Assembly (NCBI RefSeq): GCF_900090295.1
Contig: NZ_LT607753.1
Span: 62,001-126,000 of the forward strand
Direction of reading: 5' to 3'
From: Micromonospora coxensis
GTDB taxonomy: Bacteria; Actinomycetota; Actinomycetes; Mycobacteriales; Micromonosporaceae
DNA: 64,000 nucleotides
Every line of letters starts with the position of its first letter. Position 1 is the first letter of the stretch. The notes under the pieces are model-generated. The model did not search any database, had not been told where the DNA came from, and saw nothing but the letters and a program-made list of their open reading frames with translations. Shown one piece after another: positions 23,182 to 31,418 of the stretch. The position numbers and the translations under genes were made by a program.

Positions 23182-24687
23182 ATGACCAGCACACCACCCG
23201 CCGCCGAGGTCTGGTTCCTCACCGGCAGCCAGGGCCTGTACGGCGACGAGACCCTGCGCCAGGTGGCGGAGCAGTCCCGGCGGATCGCCGCGCTGCTCGA
23301 CGCCGACCCCGCCATCCCCGCCCGGGTGGTCTGGAAGCCGGTGCTCACCTCCCGCACGGAGATCCTGGCCGTCTGCCGCGACGCCGCCGTGCAGGGGGCG
23401 GTCGGGGTGATCGCCTGGATGCACACCTTCTCGCCCGCCAAGATGTGGATCTCCGGGCTGGACGCGCTGCGCACCCCGCTGCTGCACCTGCACACCCAGG
23501 CCAACGTCGAGCTGCCCTGGTCCGAGATCGACATGGACTTCATGAACCTCAACCAGGCCGCCCACGGCGACCGCGAGTTCGGGTACGTGCAGACCCGGCT
23601 GGGGGTGGCCCGCAAGACGGTCGCCGGGCACGTCAGCAACCCGCAGGTCACCGCCCGTATCGCGGCGTGGACCCGGGCCGCCGTCGGGCACGCCGAGCTG
23701 CGGTCGCTGCGGCTGGCCCGCTTCGGCGACAACATGCGCGACGTGGCGGTGACCGAGGGCGACAAGGTCGAGGCGGAGCTGCGCTTCGGCGTCTCCGTCA
23801 ATACGTACGGGGTCAACGACCTGGTCACCGCCGTCGACGCGGTGCCGGACAGTCGGGTCGACGAGCTGGTCAAGGAGTACGACGACGCCTACCGGCTCGT
23901 CGCCGAGCTGCGCCCCGGCGGGCCGCGGCGCGACTGCCTGCGCTACGCCGCCCGGATCGAGGCGGGGCTGCGCGACTTCCTCGACGCCGGTGGCTTCCGC
24001 GCCTTCACCACCAACTTCGAGGACCTCGGCGGGCTGCGCCAGCTGCCCGGGATCGCGGTGCAGCGGCTGATGGCCGACGGGTACGGCTTCGGCGGCGAGG
24101 GGGACTGGAAGACCTCCGTGCTGGTCCGCACGCTCAAGGCGATGTCGGTCGGCGCCACCGGCGGGACGTCGTTCATGGAGGACTACACCTACGACCTCAC
24201 CCCCGGCCGGGAACTGGTCCTCGGCGCGCACATGCTGGAGGTGTGCCCGAGCATCGCCGCCGCGACGCCGAGCGTGGAGATCCACCCGTTGGGCATCGGC
24301 GGCCGCGAGGACCCGGTGCGGCTGGTGTTCGACGCCCGGCCCGGCCCGGCCGTGGTGCTCGGGCTGGCCGACATGGGGGAGCGGTTCCGCCTGGTCGCCA
24401 ACGAGATCGACGTGGTCGCCCCGCCGCAGCCGTTGCCGAAGCTGCCGGTGGCCCGCGCGGTGTGGCGGCCCCGCCCGGACCTGCCCCGCTCGGCGGAGGC
24501 GTGGCTCACCGCGGGCGCCCCGCACCACACCGTCCTGTCCCAGGCCGTCGGCGTCGAGGAGCTGCACGACCTGGCCGACATGGTGGCCACCGAGCTGGTC
24601 GTCATCGACGCGCAGACGACCACCCGCCGGCTCACCGACGAGCTGCGGTGGAACCAGGCCTACTACCGGCTGGCGCGCGGCTTCTGA
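23182..24687 (+). CDS. araA: L-arabinose isomerase AraA
   Basis: A 501-aa isomerase matching the family length. It starts [20 protein letters not shown], then [39 protein letters not shown] core (shown in part: [12 protein letters not shown]), [15 protein letters not shown], and [12 protein letters not shown] with the catalytic Glu. Metal-binding His residues are in [10 protein letters not shown] and near TAGAPHHT. It converts L-arabinose to L-ribulose with Mn2+. AraA, AraB and AraD together make a full pathway in this window. Start ATG 23182 follows GGAAGG. Confidence 0.96.
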   Translation: MTSTPPAAEVWFLTGSQGLYGDETLRQVAEQSRRIAALLDADPAIPARVVWKPVLTSRTEILAVCRDAAVQGAVGVIAWMHTFSPAKMWISGLDALRTPLLHLHTQANVELPWSEIDMDFMNLNQAAHGDREFGYVQTRLGVARKTVAGHVSNPQVTARIAAWTRAAVGHAELRSLRLARFGDNMRDVAVTEGDKVEAELRFGVSVNTYGVNDLVTAVDAVPDSRVDELVKEYDDAYRLVAELRPGGPRRDCLRYAARIEAGLRDFLDAGGFRAFTTNFEDLGGLRQLPGIAVQRLMADGYGFGGEGDWKTSVLVRTLKAMSVGATGGTSFMEDYTYDLTPGRELVLGAHMLEVCPSIAAATPSVEIHPLGIGGREDPVRLVFDARPGPAVVLGLADMGERFRLVANEIDVVAPPQPLPKLPVARAVWRPRPDLPRSAEAWLTAGAPHHTVLSQAVGVEELHDLADMVATELVVIDAQTTTRRLTDELRWNQAYYRLARGF

Positions 24688-24708
24688 CCGGATGCGGGCG
24701 AGCACCGT

Positions 24709-24742
24709 CCGGCGCGTTCCCACGGTGCCGGGGACGCGCCGG
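24709..24742 (+). terminator. Hairpin between araA and the regulator gene
   Basis: A 13-bp stem with one mismatch (24709-24721 with 24730-24742) and an eight-base loop, 21 bases after the araA stop. Likely end of the ara operon. Confidence 0.5.
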
Positions 24743-24748
24743 CCCGGC

Positions 24749-24765
24749 GTGACACGCAGGGTCAC
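24749..24765. promoter_or_regulatory. Inverted repeat before the LacI-family regulator
   Basis: GTGAC and GTCAC separated by seven bases, 21 bases before the start of the regulator gene. It is unlike the AGCGCT-centred operators upstream of araB. Its role is unknown and it could be coincidental. Confidence 0.25.
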
Positions 24766-24786
24766 GATGAGCACGAGGGGGACGGC

Positions 24787-25815
24787 ATGGGCCGGCAGCC
24801 GGCCGTGCGGGCCGCGGTGATGAGCGACGTCGCGCGGCTCGCCGGTGTCTCGCACCAGACCGTGTCCCGGGTGCTCAACAACCATCCGAGCGTCCGGGAG
24901 GAGACCCGGCAACGGGTGCTGCGCGCCGTGCGCCAGCTCAACTACCGTCCCAACGCGCTGGCCCGGGGGCTGGCCGGGCGGCGCTCCCGGGTCATCGGCG
25001 TGGTCAGCTTCGACACCATCCTCTACGGCCCGGCGGCCACCCTGCTGGGGGTCGAGCGGGCCGCCCGGGCGGCCGGCTACGGCATCAACATCGTCGCGCT
25101 GGAGCGACTCGACCGGGCCGGCATGACCTCGGCCATCGACGCGCTCACCGAGCAGTCGGTGGCCGGGGTCGTCCTCATCGCGCCGATGACGACGGCGGCG
25201 GTCGCCGTGCACGGGCTGCCCACCGGGGTGCCGGCGGTGGTGGTCGAGTCCGGCGGGGGAGCGGGCGTGCTGCCCAGCATCTCCGTCGACCAGGTCACCG
25301 GGGCCCGGATGGCCGTGGAGCACCTGCTGCGCCTCGGGCACGAGACGGTGTGGCACGTCGCCGGCCCCCGGGACTGGCTGGAGGCCCGCGACCGCGTCGA
25401 CGGGTGGCGACAGGCCCTGGAGGCGGCCGGTCGGCCCGGGCCGCCGGTCCTCGTCGGCGACTGGAGCCCCCGCGCCGGCTACGAGATCGGGCTGACCCTG
25501 ACGGACCGGTCCGACGTCACCGCCGTCTTCTGCGCCAACGACCACCAGGCGCTCGGGCTGATGAGCGCGCTGCACCAGCGCGGCAGGCGGGTGCCCGACC
25601 ATGTCAGCGTGGTCGGGTTCGACGACATCCCCGAGGCCGAGTACCTGTCACCGCCGTTGACCACCATCCGGCAGGACTTCGACGAGGTGGGCCGCCGGTG
25701 CGTGGCGACCCTGCTGGAGCTGCTCGACGCCGACGGGACGAGCCCGAGGGGCGCGCCGCCGCAGGTGCCGCCGACGCTGGTGGTCCGGGCGAGCAGCGCC
25801 GTACGCCAGAGCTGA
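24787..25815 (+). CDS. LacI-family regulator of the arabinose operon
   Basis: A 342-aa LacI/GalR repressor. The helix-turn-helix MSDVARLAGVSHQTVSRVLNN (shown in part: DVARLAGVSHQTVSRVLN) is at residues 12-33, with the hinge helix YRPNALARGLAG. The periplasmic-binding-like domain begins VIGVVSFDTILYGP and contains the conserved VSVVGFDDIPEAEYLSPPLT. Its position behind araA and the two AGCGCT-centred sites before araB indicate that it is the arabinose repressor, functionally an actinobacterial AraR of the LacI type. The sugar effector is inferred. GAGGGGG is upstream of ATG 24787. Confidence 0.9.
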   Translation: MGRQPAVRAAVMSDVARLAGVSHQTVSRVLNNHPSVREETRQRVLRAVRQLNYRPNALARGLAGRRSRVIGVVSFDTILYGPAATLLGVERAARAAGYGINIVALERLDRAGMTSAIDALTEQSVAGVVLIAPMTTAAVAVHGLPTGVPAVVVESGGGAGVLPSISVDQVTGARMAVEHLLRLGHETVWHVAGPRDWLEARDRVDGWRQALEAAGRPGPPVLVGDWSPRAGYEIGLTLTDRSDVTAVFCANDHQALGLMSALHQRGRRVPDHVSVVGFDDIPEAEYLSPPLTTIRQDFDEVGRRCVATLLELLDADGTSPRGAPPQVPPTLVVRASSAVRQS

Positions 25816-25868
25816 GCCGCCCGTCCCCGCCGCCGCTCGCCGCAGCCGCCGTTCGCCGCCGCCGGGAT

Positions 25869-25913
25869 GGGCGGCGTCCGGCCGGGACGTGGGCTCCCGT
25901 CCGGACGCCGCCC
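25869..25913. terminator. Bidirectional hairpin between convergent genes
   Basis: A 13-bp perfect stem (25869-25881 with 25901-25913), extended inward by GGGA/TCCC, lies between the stops of the regulator (plus) and the beta-helix gene (minus). Confidence 0.65.
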
Positions 25914-25936
25914 ACCGCCGGCGACGGGTCAGCCGG

Positions 25937-27184
25937 TCAGCACCGGCGGATCGTGGAGTTGGTCAGCGTGATGTTGCTGATGGTCAGGTTGTCCGCGCAG
26001 GGGTTCTCCACGATCCGGTTGTTCACCAGGGTGAAGTTGCGCAGGACGATGTCGCGGTTGCCGGGGAACTCGGTGCGCTCGGCCAGGCGCACCTCGCCGC
26101 CACCGCTGATCGTGCCGCCGTTGGCGGCGATGTTCACGCCGTAGCAGTTCTCGATCAGGATCGCGTTGTTGCCGGTGTTGGCGATGTCGACCCGGTCGAT
26201 GCTGGCGCCGCCGGACTCGGAGACGCAGAAGATCCCGCGACCGCCGCCGCGCGCCCGCACCGTGCCGATCCGGATGTTGGTCGGGTACGACGAGCCGATG
26301 CGGCCGTTGCGGTTGGCCATCCGGAACGCGGCGTAACCGGTGCCGGCGCCGGCGTTCTCGGCGTCCACCGTGCCGACCGTGGCGTTGACCGTCTGGTTGA
26401 GCAGCAGGCCGGACTCGCCGACGTTGCGGGCGGTGACCGTCCCGACGGTGAGGCCGTCGACGCCGTACGTCTCGACGGCGTGCGAGCGGGCGCCGGAGAC
26501 GTACACGGAGTCGATGCGTACGTTGCGGGTCCACTGGCTGGTGTCGCCCCGGTTGTCGATCCGGACCCCCAGCCCGCCGGAGAGGCGCATGTCGATCTGG
26601 CCGAGGACGACGTTGGTGACGTTGCGCAGGAAGATGCCGTACAGCGGGGCGCCGGTGACCGAGAGGTGCCCGACCTCCACCTGGGTGGTGCCCCGGGAGT
26701 AGATCGGGGCCTGGTCCCCGGAGCCCGTGCCGGTCACGGTGATCGTGCCGCACACGTCGATGGCGGTGTAGCTGGGCAGCGAGATGCGCGAGCCGGCGCT
26801 GATGGACCCGGAGCCGCGGACCACGACGCGTTGCTTGCTGGTGCGGCCGCTGGTGAGGCTGTTCACCGCGGCCTGGACGGCGGCGCGCATGTCGCCGCCG
26901 GTGTAGACGGTCCGGGTCCCGTTGCGGGCGGTCCAGGTGCTCCCGTTGAGCGTGGCCTCGGCCTGGTAGGTGTTGCTGCCGCAGGCGGCGGCCGTGCGCA
27001 CCGGCCCGGACGCGGTGGCCGCGACGGACGCGGCGGCGGCGCCGATCGCGGTGCCGGTGGACGCCGCTGACGCGCCGGCCGGCACGCCGATCGCCGCCTC
27101 GGTGGCGAGCATGGCCAGTGTCGCGGTGGCAGCCAGGCGCAGGCGTCGGCGGCGGGATCGCGGGTTCGTCGTCGAGAACCTCAT
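25937..27184 (-). CDS. secreted right-handed parallel beta-helix protein
   Basis: A 415-aa exported protein. ATG 27184 is set by GAGGAG seven bases upstream. A basic n-region (RRRRLRLAATATLAM) and a hydrophobic core end in an Ala-rich cleavage region near residue 45. After a short N-terminal domain (CGSNTYQAEATLNGSTW) comes a long series of Val/Ile-N-G coils such as NVRIDSVYVSG, TNVVLGQIDMRLSG and NAILIENCYGVNIAAN, typical of pectate-lyase or polygalacturonase-like beta-helices. Four Cys at the ends may form disulfides. I see no definite catalytic motif, so pectinase or another polysaccharide-lyase role is only suggested. The LacI-type site in its leader and the location next to the arabinose locus fit plant-polysaccharide use. 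Confidence 0.83.
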   Translation of the reverse strand: MRFSTTNPRSRRRRLRLAATATLAMLATEAAIGVPAGASAASTGTAIGAAAASVAATASGPVRTAAACGSNTYQAEATLNGSTWTARNGTRTVYTGGDMRAAVQAAVNSLTSGRTSKQRVVVRGSGSISAGSRISLPSYTAIDVCGTITVTGTGSGDQAPIYSRGTTQVEVGHLSVTGAPLYGIFLRNVTNVVLGQIDMRLSGGLGVRIDNRGDTSQWTRNVRIDSVYVSGARSHAVETYGVDGLTVGTVTARNVGESGLLLNQTVNATVGTVDAENAGAGTGYAAFRMANRNGRIGSSYPTNIRIGTVRARGGGRGIFCVSESGGASIDRVDIANTGNNAILIENCYGVNIAANGGTISGGGEVRLAERTEFPGNRDIVLRNFTLVNNRIVENPCADNLTISNITLTNSTIRRC

Positions 27185-27241
27185 CGCGGAACTCCTCGGG
27201 ATGGGGGTGGCGGTGGCGGCGCAGGCGGCTGAGGACGGGTG

Positions 27242-27255
27242 GGCAAGCGCTTTCC
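27242..27255. promoter_or_regulatory. LacI-type operator in the leader of the beta-helix gene
   Basis: On the minus strand GGAAAGCGCTTGCC, a palindrome with one mismatch centred on AGCGCT. It lies just after the predicted start point, 58 bases before the ATG. The arms differ from those of the araB sites, so another LacI-family regulator may be involved. Confidence 0.6.
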
Positions 27256-27264
27256 GGCATCCCG

Positions 27265-27294
27265 AATGTAGTGACATGCATCGATCGAAGTCAA
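27265..27294 (-). promoter_or_regulatory. Promoter of the beta-helix gene
   Basis: TTGACT (27294-27289) and TACATT (27270-27265), 18 bases apart, on the minus strand. The -35 overlaps the stop codon of the STAS gene (27291-27293). Confidence 0.65.
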
Positions 27295-27740
27295 ATGGTG
27301 CGGGCCCGGCCGTCCCCGGTCAGGTCGAGCGTGTCCGCCCGGCCGTCGGCGGTCAGGTCGAGGGTTCCCGTCCGGCCGTCGCCGGCCAGGTCGAGCATGA
27401 GGTGGTACGCCCCGGTGTGCCGGAGCAGTCGGGTGAGGCACCGGGGTGGCCGGTGCAGCGTCAACCCGCCACCGGCCCGCCCGAGCAGGCGGTCGATCTC
27501 CACCAGGGCGCGTACCCCGTGCAGGTCGACGAAGCGGACCCCGGTGAGGTCCAGCACGACCCGCGGAGTCTCCTCGCGGCCCAGGCCCACCACGAGGTCG
27601 GCCAGGTGGTGGGCGTTGCTCATGTCGATCTCACCGCACACCCGCACCAGCGTGGAGGCTGCCTCGTGTGCCCAGCTGAGCGACATGACGGGCGGGGGTG
27701 CGTCGCCGCGGCCCTGACGGTACGACGGGTTGCTGGACAT
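27291..27740 (-). CDS. STAS-domain protein (anti-anti-sigma-like) with C-terminal repeats
   Basis: A 149-aa protein. Residues about 25-110 form a STAS domain: STLVRVCGEIDMSNAHHLADL, VVLDLTGVRFVDLHGVRALVEI (shown in parts: VVLDLTGVRFVDLHGV), and LTLHRPPRCLTRLLRHTG. In SpoIIAA-type proteins the phosphorylated Ser is in a D-S-S-G loop; here it is D-L-H-G, so classical switching by phosphorylation looks lost. The last 34 residues are three 11-residue repeats, LDLAGDGRTGT, LDLTADGRADT and LDLTGDGRART (27297-27395). GGAGG precedes ATG 27740. The gene is monocistronic, with a possible GTGTGA-14-GGGTAA promoter of SigB/F type. A role in partner switching with anti-sigma factors is inferred. Confidence 0.85.
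   Translation of the reverse strand: MSSNPSYRQGRGDAPPPVMSLSWAHEAASTLVRVCGEIDMSNAHHLADLVVGLGREETPRVVLDLTGVRFVDLHGVRALVEIDRLLGRAGGGLTLHRPPRCLTRLLRHTGAYHLMLDLAGDGRTGTLDLTADGRADTLDLTGDGRARTI
27297..27395 (-). repeat. Three 33-bp tandem repeats in the STAS gene
   Basis: The repeats encode LDLTxDGRxxT three times and share the DNA core CTCGACCTGnCC. They lie at the extreme 3' end of the gene, just before the downstream promoter. Confidence 0.8.
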
Positions 27741-28083
27741 CGCGCCTCCGGATCGCCGGACCTGGTGCACCGTCCCCGGCGCCGGTCTGGGCGCGTGTCT
27801 CGACCCGCGGCCGACGTTACCCCCATCCGGCCCTTGTCACACATTCGTGCAGTTCAGGCCCGGTCCCGTCGCCCGGTTCGGCCCACCGGAGCGATCCGCC
27901 GCCCGGCCGAGGGGTAGGGTTCGGGGTGCCGCGCCGCCTCGGTGAGAGGCCGCGCGGGAGCCGGTGTCCGACCTGCCAGGACGGCCGCCGCCGCTGGGCC
28001 GCCGACGGCTCGGCGTGCCCGACGCCCGCCGCGTGTCCCTCCGCCCGCCCCGCAGGGACGCCCCGTCGTGAGGGGGCCGATCC
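27741..28083. other. Divergent intergenic region, STAS and GAF-ANTAR genes
   Basis: 343 bases. On the minus strand GTGTGA (27842-27837), 14 bases, GGGTAA (27822-27817) resembles SigB/F-type promoters of actinobacteria and could drive the STAS gene. On the plus side only the ribosome site GAGGGGG before ATG 28084 is clear. No small gene is supported. Confidence 0.4.
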
Positions 28084-28794
28084 ATGGCGCAGTCACCGAT
28101 CAACCCGCAGGAAGCCCTCGCCGAACTCGGCCGGATCCGGCTCGACCAGGTCGACGTCGAGGACGTGCTGCGCTCCGTCGCCGACCTGGCCCGCCGCAGC
28201 GTCCCCGGCGCGGCCGAAGTGTCCGTCACCCTCCTGCGGGGCGACACCCCGCACAGCGCGGCCTACACCGGCGAACTCGCCCACTCCCTCGACGAGTGGC
28301 AGTACGCGCAGGGCTGGGGACCCTGCCTGGACGCCTCGGTCAGCGGCGACGCGCTCCGCGTGCCGGACACCGCGACCGAGGACCGCTGGCCGACCTGGGC
28401 GCTCCGGGCCCGTCAGCTCGGCGTGGGCAGTTCGCTCTCGATCGGCCTGCCCATCCAGGAGGCGGTGGTGGGCACCCTCAACGTCTACGGCAGCGCCCCG
28501 CACGCCTTCGACCCGGACGCGGTGGAGCTGGCGAAGACCTTCGCCGCGTACGCGGCCGTGGCCGTCGCCAACGCCCACTCCTACGAGAGCGCGACCACTC
28601 TCGCCGAGCAGATGCGCGGCGCGATGCAGAGCCGCGCGGTCATCGAGCAGGCCAAGGGCATCGTCATGGGCGACCGGCGCTGCACCGCCGAGGAGGCGTT
28701 CGGCGTCCTGGTCAAGCTCTCCCAGGACACCAACCGCAAGCTGCGCGACGTCGCCGAGCTGCTCGTCGCGCGGGCCTCCGGCGAGGCGCGCTGA
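28084..28794 (+). CDS. GAF-ANTAR regulatory protein 1
   Basis: A 236-aa protein. A GAF domain (residues about 20-165) contains EVSVTLLRGDTPHSAAYTG, WGPCLDAS and GVGSSLSIGLPIQEAVVGTLNVYG-type strands (shown in part: SLSIGLPIQEAVVG). A C-terminal ANTAR domain (about 175-232) reads MQSRAVIEQAKGIVMGDRR and CTAEEAFGVLVKLSQDTNRK. ANTAR domains bind two-hexaloop RNA elements and act as antiterminators. The GAF domain senses a small ligand or a partner protein. The gene is convergent, nine bases apart, with a paralogue that starts almost identically (MAQSPINPQEALAELG against MPQSPLDLTEAFIQLG). Targets are unknown. Confidence 0.92.
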   Translation: MAQSPINPQEALAELGRIRLDQVDVEDVLRSVADLARRSVPGAAEVSVTLLRGDTPHSAAYTGELAHSLDEWQYAQGWGPCLDASVSGDALRVPDTATEDRWPTWALRARQLGVGSSLSIGLPIQEAVVGTLNVYGSAPHAFDPDAVELAKTFAAYAAVAVANAHSYESATTLAEQMRGAMQSRAVIEQAKGIVMGDRRCTAEEAFGVLVKLSQDTNRKLRDVAELLVARASGEAR

Positions 28795-28803
28795 CCCCCG
28801 GCG

Positions 28804-29541
28804 TCAGCTGTCGCGTCGCGCCCCCTGGCGCGGCGCCACCGCGGCCGTGGTGACCTGACGCACCAGCGCCTCCGCGACGTCGCGGACCTTGCGGTTGGAC
28901 TTCTGCGAGACCGTGGCCAGGATCCGGAACGCCTCGTCGGCCGTGCACCGGCGCTGGCCCATGATGATCCCCTTGGCCTGCTCGATGACCGCGCGGCTGT
29001 GCATCGCCGCCTGCATCTGCTCGGCCAGGGTCGCGGCGTTCTCGTACAGGTGGGCGTTGGCCAGCGCCACGGCGGCGTGGTCGGCGAAGGTCTGCGCGGC
29101 CTCGGTCACCTCGTCGAACGTGCCCGGCTGTGCGCCGTAGACGTTCAGCGCGCCGACCACCGCCTCCTGGATGGGCAGCCCGATGGACATCGAGCTGCCC
29201 GCGCCGGCCGCGTGCGCCAGCCGGGCCCACTCCGGCCAGCGACTCTCCGTCGCCATGTCCGTCACGACCAGCACGGTGCCGGTGGTCGCCGCGTCCAGGC
29301 AGGGACCACGTCCCCGCTCGTACTGCCACTGGTCCAACCGCAGGGCCAGCTCCCCGGTGTGGGCGGCGGTGTTGGCCGCGCTGCCGTGCACCAGGGTCAC
29401 CGACACCTCGGTGGCGCCCGGGACGCTGGCCCGGGTGAGTGCGACGATCCGGTCGAGGACCGCGTCGAGGGGGGTCTCGTCGTGGCGGATGGTGCCCAGC
29501 TGGATGAACGCCTCGGTGAGATCCAGGGGTGACTGCGGCAT
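28804..29541 (-). CDS. GAF-ANTAR regulatory protein 2
   Basis: A 245-aa paralogue of the preceding gene with the same architecture. GAF: EVSVTLVHGSAANTAAHTG, RGPCLDAATTG and SMSIGLPIQEAVVGALNVYG. ANTAR: MHSRAVIEQAKGIIMGQRR and CTADEAFRILATVSQKSNRK. It ends in a slightly longer, Arg-rich tail. ATG 29541 aligns with the start of paralogue 1; an upstream in-frame start at 29631 would add Arg-rich sequence that is absent from the paralogue. AAGGA lies 11 bases upstream, a rather long spacing. The pair probably arose by an inverted duplication. Confidence 0.9.
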   Translation of the reverse strand: MPQSPLDLTEAFIQLGTIRHDETPLDAVLDRIVALTRASVPGATEVSVTLVHGSAANTAAHTGELALRLDQWQYERGRGPCLDAATTGTVLVVTDMATESRWPEWARLAHAAGAGSSMSIGLPIQEAVVGALNVYGAQPGTFDEVTEAAQTFADHAAVALANAHLYENAATLAEQMQAAMHSRAVIEQAKGIIMGQRRCTADEAFRILATVSQKSNRKVRDVAEALVRQVTTAAVAPRQGARRDS

Positions 29542-29834
29542 GGCGTCTGACGTCCTTGCGAACCGGCGCAACGTTCCGGCGATGGTGCCGGGCAGCGCGT
29601 GACGGAATCGGCCCGCACCCGCCGGCCGCAATGGGCGGCCGGGAGGACGGACCGGGGACCAGCGCCGCTGCTTGACGCTCGCTCGCGACGCTCTGGGCGT
29701 CGGCTACAGCGTCTCACTCTAGCGTCCCGCCCGGTCCTGGTGACCGCCGCACCGCCCGTGCGCCGTACCGACGGTGGCGGCCTCGCGCCGCTGCGGCGAT
29801 GATGATCGCTACGACGGCCGGAGGAGGCGACGGG
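29542..29834. other. Divergent intergenic region, GAF-ANTAR 2 and SGNH hydrolase
   Basis: 293 bases. A TTGACG occurs at 29672-29677 on the plus strand but no -10 at suitable distance. TAGAGT on the minus strand near 29719 could be a -10 of the GAF-ANTAR gene. No small gene is supported. Confidence 0.3.
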
Positions 29835-30467
29835 GTGACGGTTCGGGTGCCGCGCGCAGGGCGCGTGCTCTTCATCGGTGACAGCATCACCGACGCCGGC
29901 CGGGACCGTGCCGACGACGCCGACCTCGGCCACGGGTACGCGATGATGGCCGCGGCCTGGTTCACCGCCCGGCACCCCGGGCACCGGGCCGCCTTCCGCA
30001 ACCGGGGCGTCGGCGGCGACCGGGTGCGCGACCTGCGCTCCCGGTGGGCCGCCGACTGCCTCTCCCTCGCCCCGGACGTGGTGTCGGTGTTGATCGGCAT
30101 CAACGACACCTGGCGGCGGTACGACCACGACGACCCGACCGGCGTCGAGGAGTTCGCCCGCGACTACCGCCACCTGCTGACCACGGCCCGCGAACGGCTC
30201 GACGCGGCGCTGGTGCTCGTCGAGCCGTTCGTCATCCCGCTGCACGACGGGCAGCGGGCCTGGCGCGAGGACCTCGACCCGAAGGTCGAGGTGGTACGCG
30301 GCCTCGCCGCCGAGTTCGACGCCGCCCTGGTGGCGGTGGACGCGGCCTTCGCCGCCGCCGACACCGACGACCGGGTCTGGACAACCGACGGAGTGCACCT
30401 GACCCCGTTCGGGCATGCGGTGCTCGCCCAGCACTGGCTGCGCGCGGTCGCGCCCGCGACCGACTGA
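29835..30467 (+). CDS. SGNH/GDSL-family hydrolase
   Basis: A 210-aa esterase-type protein. Block I is VLFIGDSITDAG (catalytic Ser), block II has the Gly in NRGVGGDRVRDL, block III is IGINDTWRR (oxyanion Asn), and block V is TDGVHLTPFGHAVLA (Asp and His). All four catalytic residues are present. No signal peptide is visible, so it is cytosolic, possibly a carbohydrate-ester or lysophospholipid hydrolase; similar short proteins are often acetylxylan or rhamnogalacturonan acetylesterase-like. GTG 29835 is preferred because GGAGGAGG lies seven bases before it. Confidence 0.88.
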   Translation: MTVRVPRAGRVLFIGDSITDAGRDRADDADLGHGYAMMAAAWFTARHPGHRAAFRNRGVGGDRVRDLRSRWAADCLSLAPDVVSVLIGINDTWRRYDHDDPTGVEEFARDYRHLLTTARERLDAALVLVEPFVIPLHDGQRAWREDLDPKVEVVRGLAAEFDAALVAVDAAFAAADTDDRVWTTDGVHLTPFGHAVLAQHWLRAVAPATD

Positions 30468-30479
30468 CCCCCGCTCCGG

Positions 30480-30514
30480 TCCGGCGACCCGGGCCCCCCG
30501 ACCGGGTCGCCGGA
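30480..30514. terminator. Bidirectional hairpin between SGNH and GNAT genes
   Basis: A perfect 13-bp stem (30480-30492 with 30502-30514) and a nine-base loop between convergent genes. Confidence 0.65.
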
Positions 30515-30519
30515 CCCGG

Positions 30520-31206
30520 TCACCGCGCGACCGGCCCGGTCAGCCGGTCGTTCCTCGCCCGCCGGACCGCTCGGGCGGACGACCAGTGCCCCGTCCCGGC
30601 GTTGCGTCGTCCGGGCGGAAACGGCGACAGCCGCCACGTCGGGTGCACCAGCAGTCCGTTGCCGAGCGGGAAGTCGCCCCGCGCCTGGTACCCGTGCCGC
30701 AGGTACAGGTCACGATGCGCGCCGGTCCAGGTCTCGGCGTACGTCGGCAGGCCCAGGGTGTCCATCCACCGCTGGCTGCCGGCGAGGACCGCCTCCGCCC
30801 GGTCGGCGCGGCGCGGGCCGGGCGGCACCGCCAGGAACGCCAGGTGGTTGTGCGGTTGGGCGGGGCGGTGCGTGGCGACGGCCCGGTCGAGCAGGAGGAA
30901 CCGCTCGACCTGCCCCGCGCAGGCCTCGGTGAGGCGCTGCTCGTACCGGACCGGCGCCGGGATCGGCCGGTAGTGGTGGAACCAGACGGTGGCGGCGGTG
31001 CCGCCGGCGAGCAGGAACGCGTCGCCGAACAGCAGCGCGTGCTCCACCCAGAGGCGGGCCACGTCGCTCAGTACGTCGCGTCTGCGGCGCTCGTCGGGGA
31101 CGAGCCAGGCGGCGACCACGGTGGGGGTGACGGTGGCGGTGACGAGTTCGACGATCAGGTCGACGTCGCGCCAGCGGGCGCGCACGACCGGTGGGGACGA
31201 AATCAT
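30520..31206 (-). CDS. GNAT-fold acetyltransferase-like protein
   Basis: A 228-aa protein resembling the GNAT family that has little sequence identity to well-known members. It has HNHLAFLAVPPGPRRADRAEAVLAG, where the usual acetyl-CoA loop (R/Q-x-x-G-x-G/A) is recognisable only loosely, then WMDTLGLPTYAETWTGAHRDLYLRHGY (end shown: RDLYLRHGY) and GNGLLVHPTWRL, the typical C-terminal 'Y-x-R-x-G-F/Y' end. The N-terminal half holds VDLIVELVTATVTPTVVAAW and WVEHALLFGD. The substrate is unknown. ATG 31206 is preceded by GGGAG. Confidence 0.72.
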   Translation of the reverse strand: MISSPPVVRARWRDVDLIVELVTATVTPTVVAAWLVPDERRRRDVLSDVARLWVEHALLFGDAFLLAGGTAATVWFHHYRPIPAPVRYEQRLTEACAGQVERFLLLDRAVATHRPAQPHNHLAFLAVPPGPRRADRAEAVLAGSQRWMDTLGLPTYAETWTGAHRDLYLRHGYQARGDFPLGNGLLVHPTWRLSPFPPGRRNAGTGHWSSARAVRRARNDRLTGPVAR

Positions 31207-31418
31207 GGGAAGCTCCCTGGTCAGCGGGATGTGCTCACGGTGGGTGGCCGGTACGCCGGGTGCGTCCACCGGCCGTCGGCGACAGGGACGACGGCGGGGC
31301 GGCGGGCGCGGCGAGGCCGGCGGGACGATGCGTGGTCAGGGTCGGCCGGGCGGTGTCGACGTGCCCGACCGGGCGACGCCGGTACGGCGGCCCTGTGGTC
31401 CGTGCCGGCGGGGCCGGC
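31207..31418. other. Gap between the repeat protein and GNAT genes
   Basis: 212 bases, GC-rich, with a ribosome site for the GNAT gene (31206). No other feature is evident. Confidence 0.3.

Noticed and set aside
24749..24765. Autoregulatory AraR site before the LacI-family gene.
   Set aside because: The inverted repeat does not resemble the AGCGCT-centred operators of the ara promoter; kept only as a low-confidence repeat.
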